From Streptomyces xylophagus (GTDB lineage Bacteria; Actinomycetota; Actinomycetes; Streptomycetales; Streptomycetaceae), in NCBI RefSeq assembly GCF_000716435.1, contig NZ_JNWO01000010.1, forward strand, positions 1-64,000: DNA of 64,000 nt. Reading direction: 5' to 3'. Below, in pieces: positions 16,710 to 25,286 of this stretch. A program made the translations under genes and the position numbers. The notes under the pieces are model-generated. The model had not been told where the DNA came from, searched no databases, and worked only from the letters and a program-made list of their open reading frames with translations. Position 1 is the stretch's first letter, and each line of letters opens with the position of its first letter.

Positions 16710-17264
16710 ATGGACAGCCACGGGCAGAACGAGCAGCAGGTGGTGTGGACCGTCGTCGGCACCGACATCGGTCCACTGCTGCTGGCCGCGACACAGGACG
16801 GCCTGGTCAACGTCGTGTTCCACGCCACGGACGCGGTGCGCGACAGGACACTGGACCGGCTGGCGTCCCGGCTGGGCACCGAGCCGGTCGAGGCGCCCGA
16901 CTCCCCTCTGCTGGCCGAGGCGATAGGCCAGTTCGAGGCCTACTTCGCCGGTACCCGGCGCGACTTCGACCTCCCGCTCGACTGGTCCCTGATCTCCGGC
17001 TTCAACCGGCAGGTGCTGCGCGAGCTGGCGTCCGGTGTGCCGTACGGCTCGGTCGTCGGGTACGGCGATCTGGCCGGGCGCGTCGGTCAGCCGCGCGCGG
17101 CCCAGGCGGTGGGCGTCGCGATGGGGTCCAATCCGCTGCCGGTCGTCGTGCCGTGCCACCGGGTCGTCGAGAGCGACGGCGGCATCGGCGGGTTCGGGGG
17201 CGGCCTGGAGACGAAGAGGAAGCTGCTGGCTCTGGAGGGGGTGCTGCCCGAGCCGTTGTTCTGA
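16710..17264 (+). CDS. ogt: Methylated-DNA-protein-cysteine S-methyltransferase
   Basis: The product is 184 residues. The C-terminal AGT domain carries the acceptor motif PCHRV (Cys149), preceded by YGDLAGRVGQPRAAQAVG (DNA-binding helix, Arg finger) and followed by GFGGGLETKRKLLALE. It removes O6-alkyl groups from guanine in a single-use suicide reaction. The N-terminal half is the short unconserved Ogt-type domain. The start is fixed by the promoter geometry. It is probably part of the same damage response as uvrB, 2 kb away. Confidence 0.95.
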   Translation: MDSHGQNEQQVVWTVVGTDIGPLLLAATQDGLVNVVFHATDAVRDRTLDRLASRLGTEPVEAPDSPLLAEAIGQFEAYFAGTRRDFDLPLDWSLISGFNRQVLRELASGVPYGSVVGYGDLAGRVGQPRAAQAVGVAMGSNPLPVVVPCHRVVESDGGIGGFGGGLETKRKLLALEGVLPEPLF

Positions 17265-17295
17265 GCTCGGGCAGGGGACTACGGGGGGAGAGACC

Positions 17296-17358
17296 GTGCT
17301 GGAGAAGACCGGTTTCACGTACGCGTGCGGTCGCGGCGGTGTCGGGTGCGCGCCGTGA
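17296..17358 (+). CDS. Possible 20-residue leader peptide coupled to the MFS gene
   Basis: A GTG at 17296 preceded by ACGGGGGGAGAGACC (strong ribosome site) opens a 20-codon frame, beginning LEKTGFTYAC after the start residue and ending GCAP. Its TGA (17356-17358) overlaps the GTG start of the MFS transporter, which itself lacks a good ribosome site. The design suggests the small frame is translated and delivers ribosomes to the transporter gene. Nothing similar is known to me, and it could be only a ribosome-loading device. Confidence 0.45.
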   Translation: MLEKTGFTYACGRGGVGCAP

Positions 17359-18656
17359 CCGCAGTGGAGGGGCGAGCCGTCGAGGCCGACCGGTTGCCCG
17401 CGCTGCGGCGCCGGGTGTCCGGTGTGCTGATCGCGACGCAGATCCTGGGCGGGCTCGGGGTCGCCACCGGGATCGCGCTGGCCGCCGTACTGGCCAAGCA
17501 GATCAGTGGGGCCGAGTCGCTGTCCGGGCTGGCACCCACGGCGACAGTGACGGGCACGGCGGTGCTGTCGATGCCGTTCGCGGCGCTGATGACGGCGCGC
17601 GGCCGGCGTCCCGGACTGGTCCTCGGCTATCTGGTCGGGGCGCTGGGAGCCGGTGTCGTGGTGCTCGCGGCGAGCATCGGGAGCTTTCCGCTGCTGCTGT
17701 GCGGCATGGCCGGGTTCGGGGCGGCCTCCTCGGCGAATCTGCAGTCCCGGTTCGCCGCCGCCGATCTCGCCGAGCCGGAGCAGCGGGCCCGGGCCATCTC
17801 CCATGTCGTGTGGGCGACGACGATAGGGGCGGTCCTGGGACCCAACATCGCCGCGCCGGCGGGGCGTAGCGTCTCGGGGCTCGGGATACCCGCGGCGGCC
17901 GGCCCCTTTCTGTGGGCGGGCGGGATCTTCCTGGTCGCCGCGGTCGTGGTCGGCGTACTGCTGCGGCCCGATCCACTGTTGACGGCTCGGGCTCTCGCGC
18001 CGGTCGAGGAGCGGTCGCCGGCCGCGCGGTCGCTGCGGGCGGGGTTCGCCGCGGTGGCCGCCTCGCCGCGGGCTCGGCTCGCGCTGGTGACGGTGGCCGT
18101 GGTGCACACGGCGATGGTGTCGGTGATGGCGATGACGCCGGTCGAGCTGGGTCACCATGGGGCCAGTATCGATCTGGTCGGGCTGGTGATCAGCGGGCAC
18201 ATCGCGGGGATGTACGCGTTCTCGCCACTGATGGGGAGGCTGTCCGACCGGGTCGGGCGGCTGTCCGGGATAGGCCTCGCGGTGGGGCTGCTGGCCTGCG
18301 CCGCGTTCCTCGCCGGTACGGCGGGCGGGAGTCACGGTCGGATCGCCCTGGGGCTGTTCGTGCTGGGCCTGGGCTGGTCTGCGGGGCTCGTCTCCGGCTC
18401 GGCGCTGCTCACGGACTCGGTGCCGCAGCCTGCGCGGGCCGCCGCGCAGGGTCTGTCGGACCTCACCATGAACACCTCGGCGGGGATCGGCGGGGCGGTG
18501 GCCGGACTGGTTGTCGCGCGGGCGAGCTACGGCTGGCTGAACCTCGCCGCCGCCTGTCTGCTGATACCCCTGGCCGCGCTGGCGTTGGTCACCCGCTCCC
18601 GGAAAAGCCCGGTTTCCGATGCTCCGCGAAGGGTGGCCGGGAGGCCGAGCCGGTAG
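17355..18656 (+). CDS. MFS transporter, drug-efflux-like
   Basis: From GTG 17355 the product is 433 residues with 12 predicted membrane segments. Motif-A-type loops are MTARGRRPGLVLGYLVG (after TM2) and GRLSDRVGRLSGIGLAVG (after TM8). A charged middle loop (about 215-235) separates the halves. The family exports small molecules or drugs, and the substrate is not evident. GTG 17325 is an alternative start, but GTGA overlap with the upstream mini-frame favours 17355. It may be co-transcribed with ogt. Confidence 0.8.
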   Translation: MTAVEGRAVEADRLPALRRRVSGVLIATQILGGLGVATGIALAAVLAKQISGAESLSGLAPTATVTGTAVLSMPFAALMTARGRRPGLVLGYLVGALGAGVVVLAASIGSFPLLLCGMAGFGAASSANLQSRFAAADLAEPEQRARAISHVVWATTIGAVLGPNIAAPAGRSVSGLGIPAAAGPFLWAGGIFLVAAVVVGVLLRPDPLLTARALAPVEERSPAARSLRAGFAAVAASPRARLALVTVAVVHTAMVSVMAMTPVELGHHGASIDLVGLVISGHIAGMYAFSPLMGRLSDRVGRLSGIGLAVGLLACAAFLAGTAGGSHGRIALGLFVLGLGWSAGLVSGSALLTDSVPQPARAAAQGLSDLTMNTSAGIGGAVAGLVVARASYGWLNLAAACLLIPLAALALVTRSRKSPVSDAPRRVAGRPSR

Positions 18657-18726
18657 CAGACTCCGCCATGCGCGCGCACAGCCACTGGCATCCGGGGGAT
18701 CGGAGCCGAAGGGACGGCGATCACGC

Positions 18727-19959
18727 ATGAGTGGAAGCGGAAACAGGGCAGTCGCGTATCTCAAGCCGGGAGCGGTGGAAGTCAGGACCATCGAGTACCC
18801 GACGCTTGAACTGCAGGACGGGCCGGGAGTCGCACCCGCCAACGTCGGCCGCAAGGTCCGGCACGGGGTGATCCTGAAGGTGCTCGCCAGCAACATCTGC
18901 GGCAGTGACCAGCACATGGTGCGCGGTCGGACGACCGCGCCCGAGGGGCTGGTCCTCGGACACGAGATCACCGGAGAGGTCGTCGAACGGGGTCCGGACG
19001 TCGAGTTCATCGACGTGGGCGACATCGTCTCCGTACCGTTCAACATCGCCTGCGGGCGGTGCCGCAACTGCAAGGAACGCAAGACCGGCATCTGCCTGAA
19101 CGTCAACCCGGCCCGTCCGGGGGCGGCCTACGGCTATGTCGACATGGGCGGCTGGGTCGGCGGTCAGGCCGAGTACGCCCTGGTCCCGTACGCGGACTTC
19201 AACCTGCTGAAGTTCCCCGACCGGGACGAGGCGCGCGAGAAGCTGCTCGATCTGACCATGCTGTCGGACATCTTCCCGACCGGTTTCCACGGCGCGGTCA
19301 CCGCGGGCGCCGGGGTCGGGTCCACGGTGTACGTCGCCGGGGCGGGTCCGGTCGGTCTGGCGGCGGCCGCGTCGGCGCAGCTGCTGGGCGCTGCGGTCGT
19401 CATCGTCGGTGACCTCAACGCCGAACGCCTGGGCCAGGCAAGGAGTTTCGGCTGCGAGACCGTCGACGTCTCGCGCGGCGACATCGGGGAGCAGATCGCC
19501 GAGATCGTCGGCGAGCCCGAGGTGGACGCGGCGGTCGACGCGGTCGGCTTCGAGGCACGGGCGCACGGCCCGAACGCCCCGGAGGCACCGGCGACCGTCC
19601 TCAACTCGCTGATGGGCGTCACGCGCGCGGGCGGTGCCCTGGGCATCCCCGGGCTGTATGTCACCGCTGACCCCGGTGGGGTCGACGAGGACGCGAAGAG
19701 CGGCACCCTGAAGGTGCGGCTCGGGCTCGGCTGGGCCAAGAGCCACCGGTTCACGACCGGTCAGTGCCCGGTGATGACGTACCACCGGAGCCTGATGATG
19801 GCGATCCTGCACGGACGCGTGCACATCGCCAAGGCGGTCAACGCGACCCCGATCTCGCTGGAGGAGGCACCGCGCGGCTACGCCGAGTTCGACCAGGGCG
19901 CCAGCCGCAAGTACGTGCTCGATCCGCACGGGACGCTGGCGGGCGTGAGCCCGGTCTGA
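18727..19959 (+). CDS. fdhA: Glutathione-independent formaldehyde dehydrogenase, zinc MDR family
   Basis: The product is 410 residues. Catalytic-zinc ligands are in SNICGSDQHM (about 54-63) and GHEITGEVVE. The structural-zinc loop CGRCRNCKERKTGIC (about 108-122) is complete, and the Rossmann motif AGAGPVGLAAAA binds NAD. The long insertions and VNPARPGAAYGYVDMGGW match the glutathione-independent Pseudomonas-type enzyme. It should oxidise formaldehyde to formate, although some relatives are aldehyde dismutases. The start is ATG 18727. A strong terminator follows. Confidence 0.9.
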   Translation: MSGSGNRAVAYLKPGAVEVRTIEYPTLELQDGPGVAPANVGRKVRHGVILKVLASNICGSDQHMVRGRTTAPEGLVLGHEITGEVVERGPDVEFIDVGDIVSVPFNIACGRCRNCKERKTGICLNVNPARPGAAYGYVDMGGWVGGQAEYALVPYADFNLLKFPDRDEAREKLLDLTMLSDIFPTGFHGAVTAGAGVGSTVYVAGAGPVGLAAAASAQLLGAAVVIVGDLNAERLGQARSFGCETVDVSRGDIGEQIAEIVGEPEVDAAVDAVGFEARAHGPNAPEAPATVLNSLMGVTRAGGALGIPGLYVTADPGGVDEDAKSGTLKVRLGLGWAKSHRFTTGQCPVMTYHRSLMMAILHGRVHIAKAVNATPISLEEAPRGYAEFDQGASRKYVLDPHGTLAGVSPV

Positions 19960-19971
19960 CGCACGGAAAGT

Positions 19972-20000
19972 GGGGGCCACGCACGCGTGGCCCCCTTTTT
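19972..20000 (+). terminator. Rho-independent terminator after fdhA
   Basis: GGGGGCCACGC (19972-19982) and GCGTGGCCCCC (19985-19995) form a perfect stem, followed directly by TTTTT. It is the only classic stem plus T tract I found in the window. Confidence 0.9.
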
Positions 20001-20100
20001 CCACGTCGGGTGCTGGTGGTGTCCCCCACATTCCGCGAGGGTTTGACCGGGCACGGCGCCCGCCAGGGATGAGGGAAGACCGAACAACAGGAGGCGCGTG

Positions 20101-21006
20101 GTGCTGGTGGTGTCCGAGGAAGTACGTGAGGCGATCGACGCGCGTCGACCCGTGGTGGCCCTGGAATCGACGATCATCGCGCACGGGCTGCCGCGCCCGC
20201 GCAATCTCCAGGTGGCGCTGGAACTGGAAACGGCGGTACGGCAGGAGGGCGCCGTCCCCGCGACGATCGCCGTGCTGGACGGGCGGCCCCATGTCGGCCT
20301 GGACAAGGAGCAGTTGGAGCGGGTCGCCAACGAGGACGGCATCCGCAAGCTCGGCCACCGTGATCTGCCGCTCGCGGTGGCGGCGGGGGCGAGCGGGGCG
20401 ACCACGGTGTCGGCGACGGCGCTGCTGGCGGCGCGGGCGGGCGTCCGGGTGTTCGCGACCGGCGGGCTGGGCGGGGTGCACCGGGAGTGGACGGTGACGC
20501 AGGACGAGTCCGCCGACCTGGGGCTGCTGGCGTCCACTCGGATCACGGTGGTGTGCGCGGGCGTGAAGTCGATCCTGGACGTGCCGGCGACCCTGCAACG
20601 CCTGGAGACGCTGGGCGTGGCGGTCGCCGGCTACGGCACGGACCGCTTCCCCGGCTTCTACCTCTCCGACTCGGGCTACCCGGTGGACTGGACGCTGGAG
20701 ACTCCCGAGCAGGTCGCGGCCGTGATGCGGGCGCAGGACGCGCTCGACGCCCCGGAGTCGACACTGATCGTCGCCAACCCCGTGCCCGAGGACGAACAGT
20801 TGGATCCCGAACTGCACGCGCGCGTGCTCGCCGACGCGCTGCACGCGTGCGAGGCGGAGGGCATCACCGGGCAGGCGGTCACCCCGTTCCTGCTCGGCTA
20901 CCTCGTGGAGCACACCGACGGCGCCTCGCTCAGCGCCAACCTGGCGGCAGTGCGCGGCAACGTACGGCTGGCCGGGCGGATCGCGGCGGCCTGGGCAGAG
21001 GCGTGA
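20101..21006 (+). CDS. psuG: Pseudouridine-5'-phosphate glycosidase
   Basis: The product is 301 residues and matches the whole family: ALESTIIAHGLPRPRN near the start, TVSATALLAARAGVRVFATGGLGGVHR, VVCAGVKSILDVPATLQRLETLGV with the catalytic Lys, and GYGTDRFPGFY. It splits pseudouridine 5'-phosphate into uracil and ribose 5-phosphate. The start is taken as GTG 20101, six bases after AGGAGG (GTG 20098 is the other choice). It overlaps the kinase gene by GTGA, giving the classic two-step pseudouridine salvage operon. Confidence 0.95.
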   Translation: MLVVSEEVREAIDARRPVVALESTIIAHGLPRPRNLQVALELETAVRQEGAVPATIAVLDGRPHVGLDKEQLERVANEDGIRKLGHRDLPLAVAAGASGATTVSATALLAARAGVRVFATGGLGGVHREWTVTQDESADLGLLASTRITVVCAGVKSILDVPATLQRLETLGVAVAGYGTDRFPGFYLSDSGYPVDWTLETPEQVAAVMRAQDALDAPESTLIVANPVPEDEQLDPELHARVLADALHACEAEGITGQAVTPFLLGYLVEHTDGASLSANLAAVRGNVRLAGRIAAAWAEA

Positions 21007-21917
21007 CACCGGAGTCGGGCGGCGCGCTCCTGGTCGTCGGGGACGTCGTCACGGACGTCGTCGCCCGGCACCGGGGGCCGCTCGCCCCGGGCACCGACAC
21101 CGTCGCCGCGATCCGGACGGTGCCGGGTGGCGCGGGCGCCAACGTGGCGTGCTGGGCCGCCCATTGGGGCTGTCCGGACGTACGGCTGCTCGGTCGTGTG
21201 GGTGCGGACGCGGCGGTGTGGCACGAGCGGGAGCTGGTCGCCTCCGGGGTGCGGCCCCGTCTCGTCGTCGATCCGGAGGCGGCGACCGGGACGGTGATCT
21301 GCCTGGTCGACACGGGGGCGTCGGCCGAGCGGACGTTCCTCACCGACAGCGGCGCGTCCCTGCGGCTCGATCCCGGCGACTGGTCGGACGCGCTGCTCGA
21401 CGGCGTCGTACGGCTGCATCTGTCGGGCTATCTGCTGTTCTCCGAGCCGAGCCGGGCGCTGGTGGCCGCGGCCGTAGCGTCGGCACGCGCGCGTGGGGTG
21501 CCGGTGAGTCTGGATCCGGCGTCGGCGGGGTTCCTGGTGGAGCTGGGCGTGGACCGGTTCCTGGCGCTCGTCGAGGGCATCGATGTGCTGCTGCCGAGCC
21601 GGGACGAGGCGTGTCTGCTCACGGGGTTGCCCGATCCGGCGGACGCGGCGGCCAAGTTGAGCCGCCATGTCCCCCTGGTGGTCACCAAGCAGGGCGCCGA
21701 GGGAGCCCTGGTGGCCCACTCCGGCACGGTCCACGCACACGTACCCGCCGAACCCGCCACACCCCGGGACACCACGGGCGCCGGCGACGCGTTCACGGGG
21801 GCGTTCCTCGCGTCGCTGCTGGCGGGCGCCGAGCCGGAGGAGGCGGCGCGGGAGGGGTGCCGGGCGGGAGCGCGTGCGGTGGAACGGGTGGGAGGACGGC
21901 CGCCGGTGCGGGAGTGA
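21003..21917 (+). CDS. psuK: PfkB-family sugar kinase, probable pseudouridine kinase
   Basis: The product is 304 residues with the PfkB signatures: GGAGANVACWAA near the N-terminus (substrate-binding Asn) and DTTGAGDAFTGAFLA near the C-terminus (anion hole, catalytic Asp). The immediate partner psuG makes pseudouridine 5'-kinase the most likely activity, supplying the glycosidase substrate. GTG 21003 overlaps the psuG stop. Sequence alone cannot exclude a ribokinase-like substrate. Confidence 0.88.
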   Translation: MTPESGGALLVVGDVVTDVVARHRGPLAPGTDTVAAIRTVPGGAGANVACWAAHWGCPDVRLLGRVGADAAVWHERELVASGVRPRLVVDPEAATGTVICLVDTGASAERTFLTDSGASLRLDPGDWSDALLDGVVRLHLSGYLLFSEPSRALVAAAVASARARGVPVSLDPASAGFLVELGVDRFLALVEGIDVLLPSRDEACLLTGLPDPADAAAKLSRHVPLVVTKQGAEGALVAHSGTVHAHVPAEPATPRDTTGAGDAFTGAFLASLLAGAEPEEAAREGCRAGARAVERVGGRPPVRE

Positions 21918-21976
21918 GGGGGCTGCGTGGGGCCGCCGGTCAACTGTGTTGGGTGGAGCGGGAGTTGGCTGCCACT

Positions 21977-22008
21977 GGCGCCGGACGGCGACTCCCCTGC
22001 CCGGCGCC
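21977..22008. terminator. Inverted repeat between psuK and the methyltransferase gene
   Basis: GGCGCCGG (21977-21984) and CCGGCGCC (22001-22008) are perfect complements around 16 bases, in the gap between two convergent genes. It is a candidate bidirectional terminator. Confidence 0.4.
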
Positions 22009-22052
22009 GGCCCCACCGGAGACCCACCACTCCCTCAACTCCTGTCCCCCAC

Positions 22053-22847
22053 CTACGCTTTGCGCCCCCACGCCGAGATCATCGGAGCCGTCGCCAGGTC
22101 CATCGTGCCGGAGGCGACGTTGGCCAGGTGGCGGTCGATGTCCTCGTCCGTGGCGAGGCCCGCGGTGACGAGTTGGTCGCGGATCTGGCGGACCGTGGCG
22201 GATTCCAGGGCGGCGCAGGCCGGTGAGGTGACCGGGAAGTACGCGTCGGCCTCCACGCGGCGCAGGCCGGCCTCGCGGAGCAGGCGCGGGAGTCTGCGGC
22301 CGTAGGAGAGGTCGGCGCCGCGGTCGGCGAGGAGTTCGCGGAAGCCGTGGCGGAGACGATTCGCCAGTTGCTGCTCGGGGCCGTGTTCGTCGGGGCAGAG
22401 CAGGGGCTGGAGTGCGGGGTCGGCGTCCTCGATCAGGAGACGTCCGCCGGAGCGCAGGGACTTGATCATCGAGCGCAACGCCCGTTCCCGGTCCGGCACA
22501 TGGACGAGGACGAGCCGGGCGTGCACAAGGTCGAAGCCGTCCCCCGGCGGTTCCTCGGCGCCCACGTCATGGACGCGCACCTCGATCGGCGGGCGGGCGG
22601 CCGAGGCGACCCGGGAGGTGTCGATGTCGGTCGCCACGACCTTCCCCGTCGGCCCGACCTTCTTGGCCAGCCAGGACACCACCGAGGTGCCGCCGGCGCC
22701 GACCTCCCAGACGCGCCAGCCGGGTCCGACGCCGAACCCCTCCAGGTGCCGGAACGTCGTGGGGTCGAAGAGCGTGGCGAAGGCGTCGAAGCGCTGTCCC
22801 GCCTCGGACTGCCGGTTGTCGAGGAGATACCCGTCGGATCGCGTCAT
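22053..22847 (-). CDS. Class I SAM-dependent methyltransferase
   Basis: From ATG 22847 the product is 264 residues with a Rossmann fold. Motif I is WEVGAGGTSVVSWLAKKVG, the acidic ribose ligand is in VVATDIDTS, motif II region is FDLVHARLVLVHVPDRERALRSM and post-motif III is GGRLLIEDADP. It is a small-molecule (UbiE-like) type with no substrate clue. The reading frame continues to 23195 into CorA's promoter region, which I reject. It is divergent from corA. Confidence 0.85.
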   Translation of the reverse strand: MTRSDGYLLDNRQSEAGQRFDAFATLFDPTTFRHLEGFGVGPGWRVWEVGAGGTSVVSWLAKKVGPTGKVVATDIDTSRVASAARPPIEVRVHDVGAEEPPGDGFDLVHARLVLVHVPDRERALRSMIKSLRSGGRLLIEDADPALQPLLCPDEHGPEQQLANRLRHGFRELLADRGADLSYGRRLPRLLREAGLRRVEADAYFPVTSPACAALESATVRQIRDQLVTAGLATDEDIDRHLANVASGTMDLATAPMISAWGRKA

Positions 22848-23084
22848 GCCGCGATCATCCCAGTTGCCCCGCTTGTCGGGAGCGGGCGACGCTCCGGTTG
22901 TCGGGCGGGGCGAAGCTCCGGTCCACGGCACCCTCGCCACGACCGTGCACCGGTTCGTCCACAGCCGGGAACAAAGCGGAGGATTCCGTTCCCACAGGCT
23001 TACCCGCGGCTCACGTCGGCCTGGCAAACTGGCACGCCAAGGCGCAGAAATGCGATGCGAGGGGATCCACGCAAGGAGAGCCGG

Positions 23085-24212
23085 ATGTCCATGGCAGGGA
23101 ATCTTCGGAAGGTCACGGGCCTGGGCAGGGTCGGCGGCCTCCGCAAGGTGGCGCGGCTGGCCCGGCGGCACCCGCGGGTCGACCTGAGCCACCACGCCCG
23201 GTCACCGCTGGGCTCCTCGGTGGTGAAGTGCGTCACGTATCAGGACGGTGTGCGTGTCCCGGTCGCCGGCGACCTGGTGGACACCGTCGAGCGGGTGCGC
23301 AAGAAGGACGACGGCTTCGTCTGGCTCGGTCTGCACGAGCCGACGAACGAGGAGTTCGCGGGCATCGCCGAGCTCTTCGACCTGCACCCGCTGGCGGTCG
23401 AGGACGCGATCGAGGCCCATCAGCGCCCGAAGGTGGAGCGCTACGGCGAGACGCTGTTCGCGGTGTTCAAGACGGTCTGCTACGTCGAGCACGAGAAGCT
23501 GACGGCGACGAGCGAGGTCGTGGACACCGGCGAGATCATGGTGTTCGTCGGCGCCGACTTCGTCATCACCGTGCGGCACGGGCGGCACGGCTCGCTGGGG
23601 CCGCTGCGCGAGGAGCTGGAGTCGAACCCCCGGCAGCTCGCCAAGGGTCCGGCCGCGGTGCTGCACGCGATCGCGGACCACGTGGTCGACGACTATCTGA
23701 GCGTCACGGACTCGGTCCAGGCGGACATCGACCAGGTGGAGACGGACGTGTTCGCGGAGAACGGCGCGCGGGCCGACCCCGGCCGTATCTACCAGCTCAA
23801 GCGTGAACTCCTGGAGCTGAAGCGGGCGGTCGTCCCCCTCGGCCGCCCGCTGGAGGAGCTGGCCACCCGGCCGATGCGGGTGGTCGGACCGGAGATACAG
23901 GCCTACTTCCGCGATGTCTCCGACCATCTGCTGCGGGCGAAGGAGCAGATCGCGTCCTTCGACGAACTGCTCAACTCGATTCTGCAGGCGCACCTCGCCC
24001 AGGTGACGGTCGCGCAGAACGAGGACATGCGGAAGATCACGGCGTGGGCCGCGGTGATCGCCGTACCGACGATGGTGTGCGGTGTGTACGGCATGAACTT
24101 CGACCACATGCCGGAGCTGCACTGGCGGTTCGGCTATCCCCTGGTCATCGGCGTGATAACCGTGGCCTGTCTGGCGCTGTACCGGGGCTTCCGGCGCAAC
24201 GGCTGGCTCTGA
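23085..24212 (+). CDS. corA: CorA-family magnesium/cobalt channel
   Basis: The product is 375 residues. A cytoplasmic funnel domain (about 45-310) has LHPLAVEDAIEAHQRPKVE, a long stalk helix follows, and two membrane helices at the end carry the selectivity motif YGMNFDHMPE. The C-terminus is short and basic (RGFRRNGWL). CorA forms a pentameric Mg2+ channel gated by cytoplasmic Mg2+. The start is ATG 23085, nine bases after AGGAG. The first 30 residues are an Arg-rich extension (KVTGLGRVGGLRKVARLARR). Confidence 0.93.
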   Translation: MSMAGNLRKVTGLGRVGGLRKVARLARRHPRVDLSHHARSPLGSSVVKCVTYQDGVRVPVAGDLVDTVERVRKKDDGFVWLGLHEPTNEEFAGIAELFDLHPLAVEDAIEAHQRPKVERYGETLFAVFKTVCYVEHEKLTATSEVVDTGEIMVFVGADFVITVRHGRHGSLGPLREELESNPRQLAKGPAAVLHAIADHVVDDYLSVTDSVQADIDQVETDVFAENGARADPGRIYQLKRELLELKRAVVPLGRPLEELATRPMRVVGPEIQAYFRDVSDHLLRAKEQIASFDELLNSILQAHLAQVTVAQNEDMRKITAWAAVIAVPTMVCGVYGMNFDHMPELHWRFGYPLVIGVITVACLALYRGFRRNGWL

Positions 24213-24239
24213 ACGACCGCCGCCGAACCGCCGGGCCGC

Positions 24240-24668
24240 TCAGCGCATGCCACTCCGGGCATAGACGCTCTCGACCCACCCGGCGAGCTGGTTCTCCGTC
24301 AGGTGCTGGGCCAGGTCGGCCTCGCTGATCATGCCGACGAGGCGCTTGTTCTCGATGACGGGAAGCCGGCGGATCTGGTGTCCCTGCATCTCCTGGAGCA
24401 CTTCGCCGACATCGGCGCCGGCGTCGATCCAGCGGGGTGTGCCCTGAGCCATCTCGCCGGCGGTGATCTTGGCCGGATCGTGGCCCATGGCCACACAGCC
24501 GACGACGATGTCCCGGTCGGTGAGGATGCCGCAGAGCCGTTCGTTCTCGTCGCTGATGGGCAGGGCTCCGACGCCCAGTTCGCGCATCAGCTGGGCGGCG
24601 CGGTCCAGGGTCTCGTGCGCGGGGATCCACTGGGCGCCCCGGTGCATGATGTCTCCGGCGGTGGTCAT
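24240..24668 (-). CDS. Two-CBS-domain protein
   Basis: The product is 142 residues and consists only of a CBS pair (about 7-60 and 72-125), with GALPISDENERLCGILTDRDIV and IRRLPVIENKRLVGMISEADLA. Stand-alone CBS pairs bind adenine nucleotides and act as energy or redox sensors on partner proteins. The start is ATG 24668, seven bases after GGGAGG. It is convergent with corA. CBS pairs often regulate Mg2+ transporters, but a link to the neighbouring CorA is speculation. Confidence 0.9.
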   Translation of the reverse strand: MTTAGDIMHRGAQWIPAHETLDRAAQLMRELGVGALPISDENERLCGILTDRDIVVGCVAMGHDPAKITAGEMAQGTPRWIDAGADVGEVLQEMQGHQIRRLPVIENKRLVGMISEADLAQHLTENQLAGWVESVYARSGMR

Positions 24669-24812
24669 GAAGTACCTCCCGGTGCCGGACGGCCGGCGCG
24701 GCACAGAACGTCCCGCTAGTCCCGGCGCCCTACATTCTCGCCGCGCGGCGGGATGAACGCACCCGGACGGTCGCGACTTCCGGTGCGCCGGAGCACCACC
24801 CGGGGACAGGGC

Positions 24813-25205
24813 TCAGACCTGGAACCCGACGACCTTCCGCGGTACGACGCGGATGATCACCCGCGTCTGGTCGTCCCTCTCGGCGGGCGGGTCGATGCCG
24901 AGGTACTTGTGCGAGAGCTCGTACGGGAGCCGTTTGCCCGGGTCGGGGAGGATCTCGGCGGTGCCGCGGATCTCGACCGAGGCGTAGGGGTTGGCGAGGT
25001 CGAACACCGACAGGCTGACGCGGGGGTCGTGGCGGAGGTTGCGTACCTTCTGGCGGTCTTCCAGTGAGGAGAAGAGCACGGTGTCGCCCTCGCGCTTCAT
25101 CCAGACCACCGAGGTCTGCGGGGCGCCGTCGGGGCGGAGAGTGGCGACGTTGGCGAAGTTCTTGCCGTCGAGTAGAGCACGGACGGATTCGTCGAAGATC
25201 GGCAT
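24813..25205 (-). CDS. PPOX-class F420-dependent flavin/deazaflavin reductase
   Basis: The product is 130 residues, a single split-barrel domain: FANVATLRPDGAPQTSVVWMKREGD, then VLFSSLEDRQKVRNLRHDPRVSLSV and a C-terminal strand pair. These features place it in the PPOX-class F420-dependent group common in Streptomyces, which reduces diverse small molecules using F420H2. No Shine-Dalgarno is visible. An upstream TAGGGT six bases before ATG 25205 suggests a leaderless mRNA. An imperfect palindrome centred near 25226 could be an operator. Confidence 0.85.
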   Translation of the reverse strand: MPIFDESVRALLDGKNFANVATLRPDGAPQTSVVWMKREGDTVLFSSLEDRQKVRNLRHDPRVSLSVFDLANPYASVEIRGTAEILPDPGKRLPYELSHKYLGIDPPAERDDQTRVIIRVVPRKVVGFQV

Positions 25206-25286
25206 ACCGACACCCTAACTAAATGCACGCGCATATAAAAGGCTTGGGGTGAGGTCACTCGGCCTTCGGGGCTCTGGATCTGCGGG

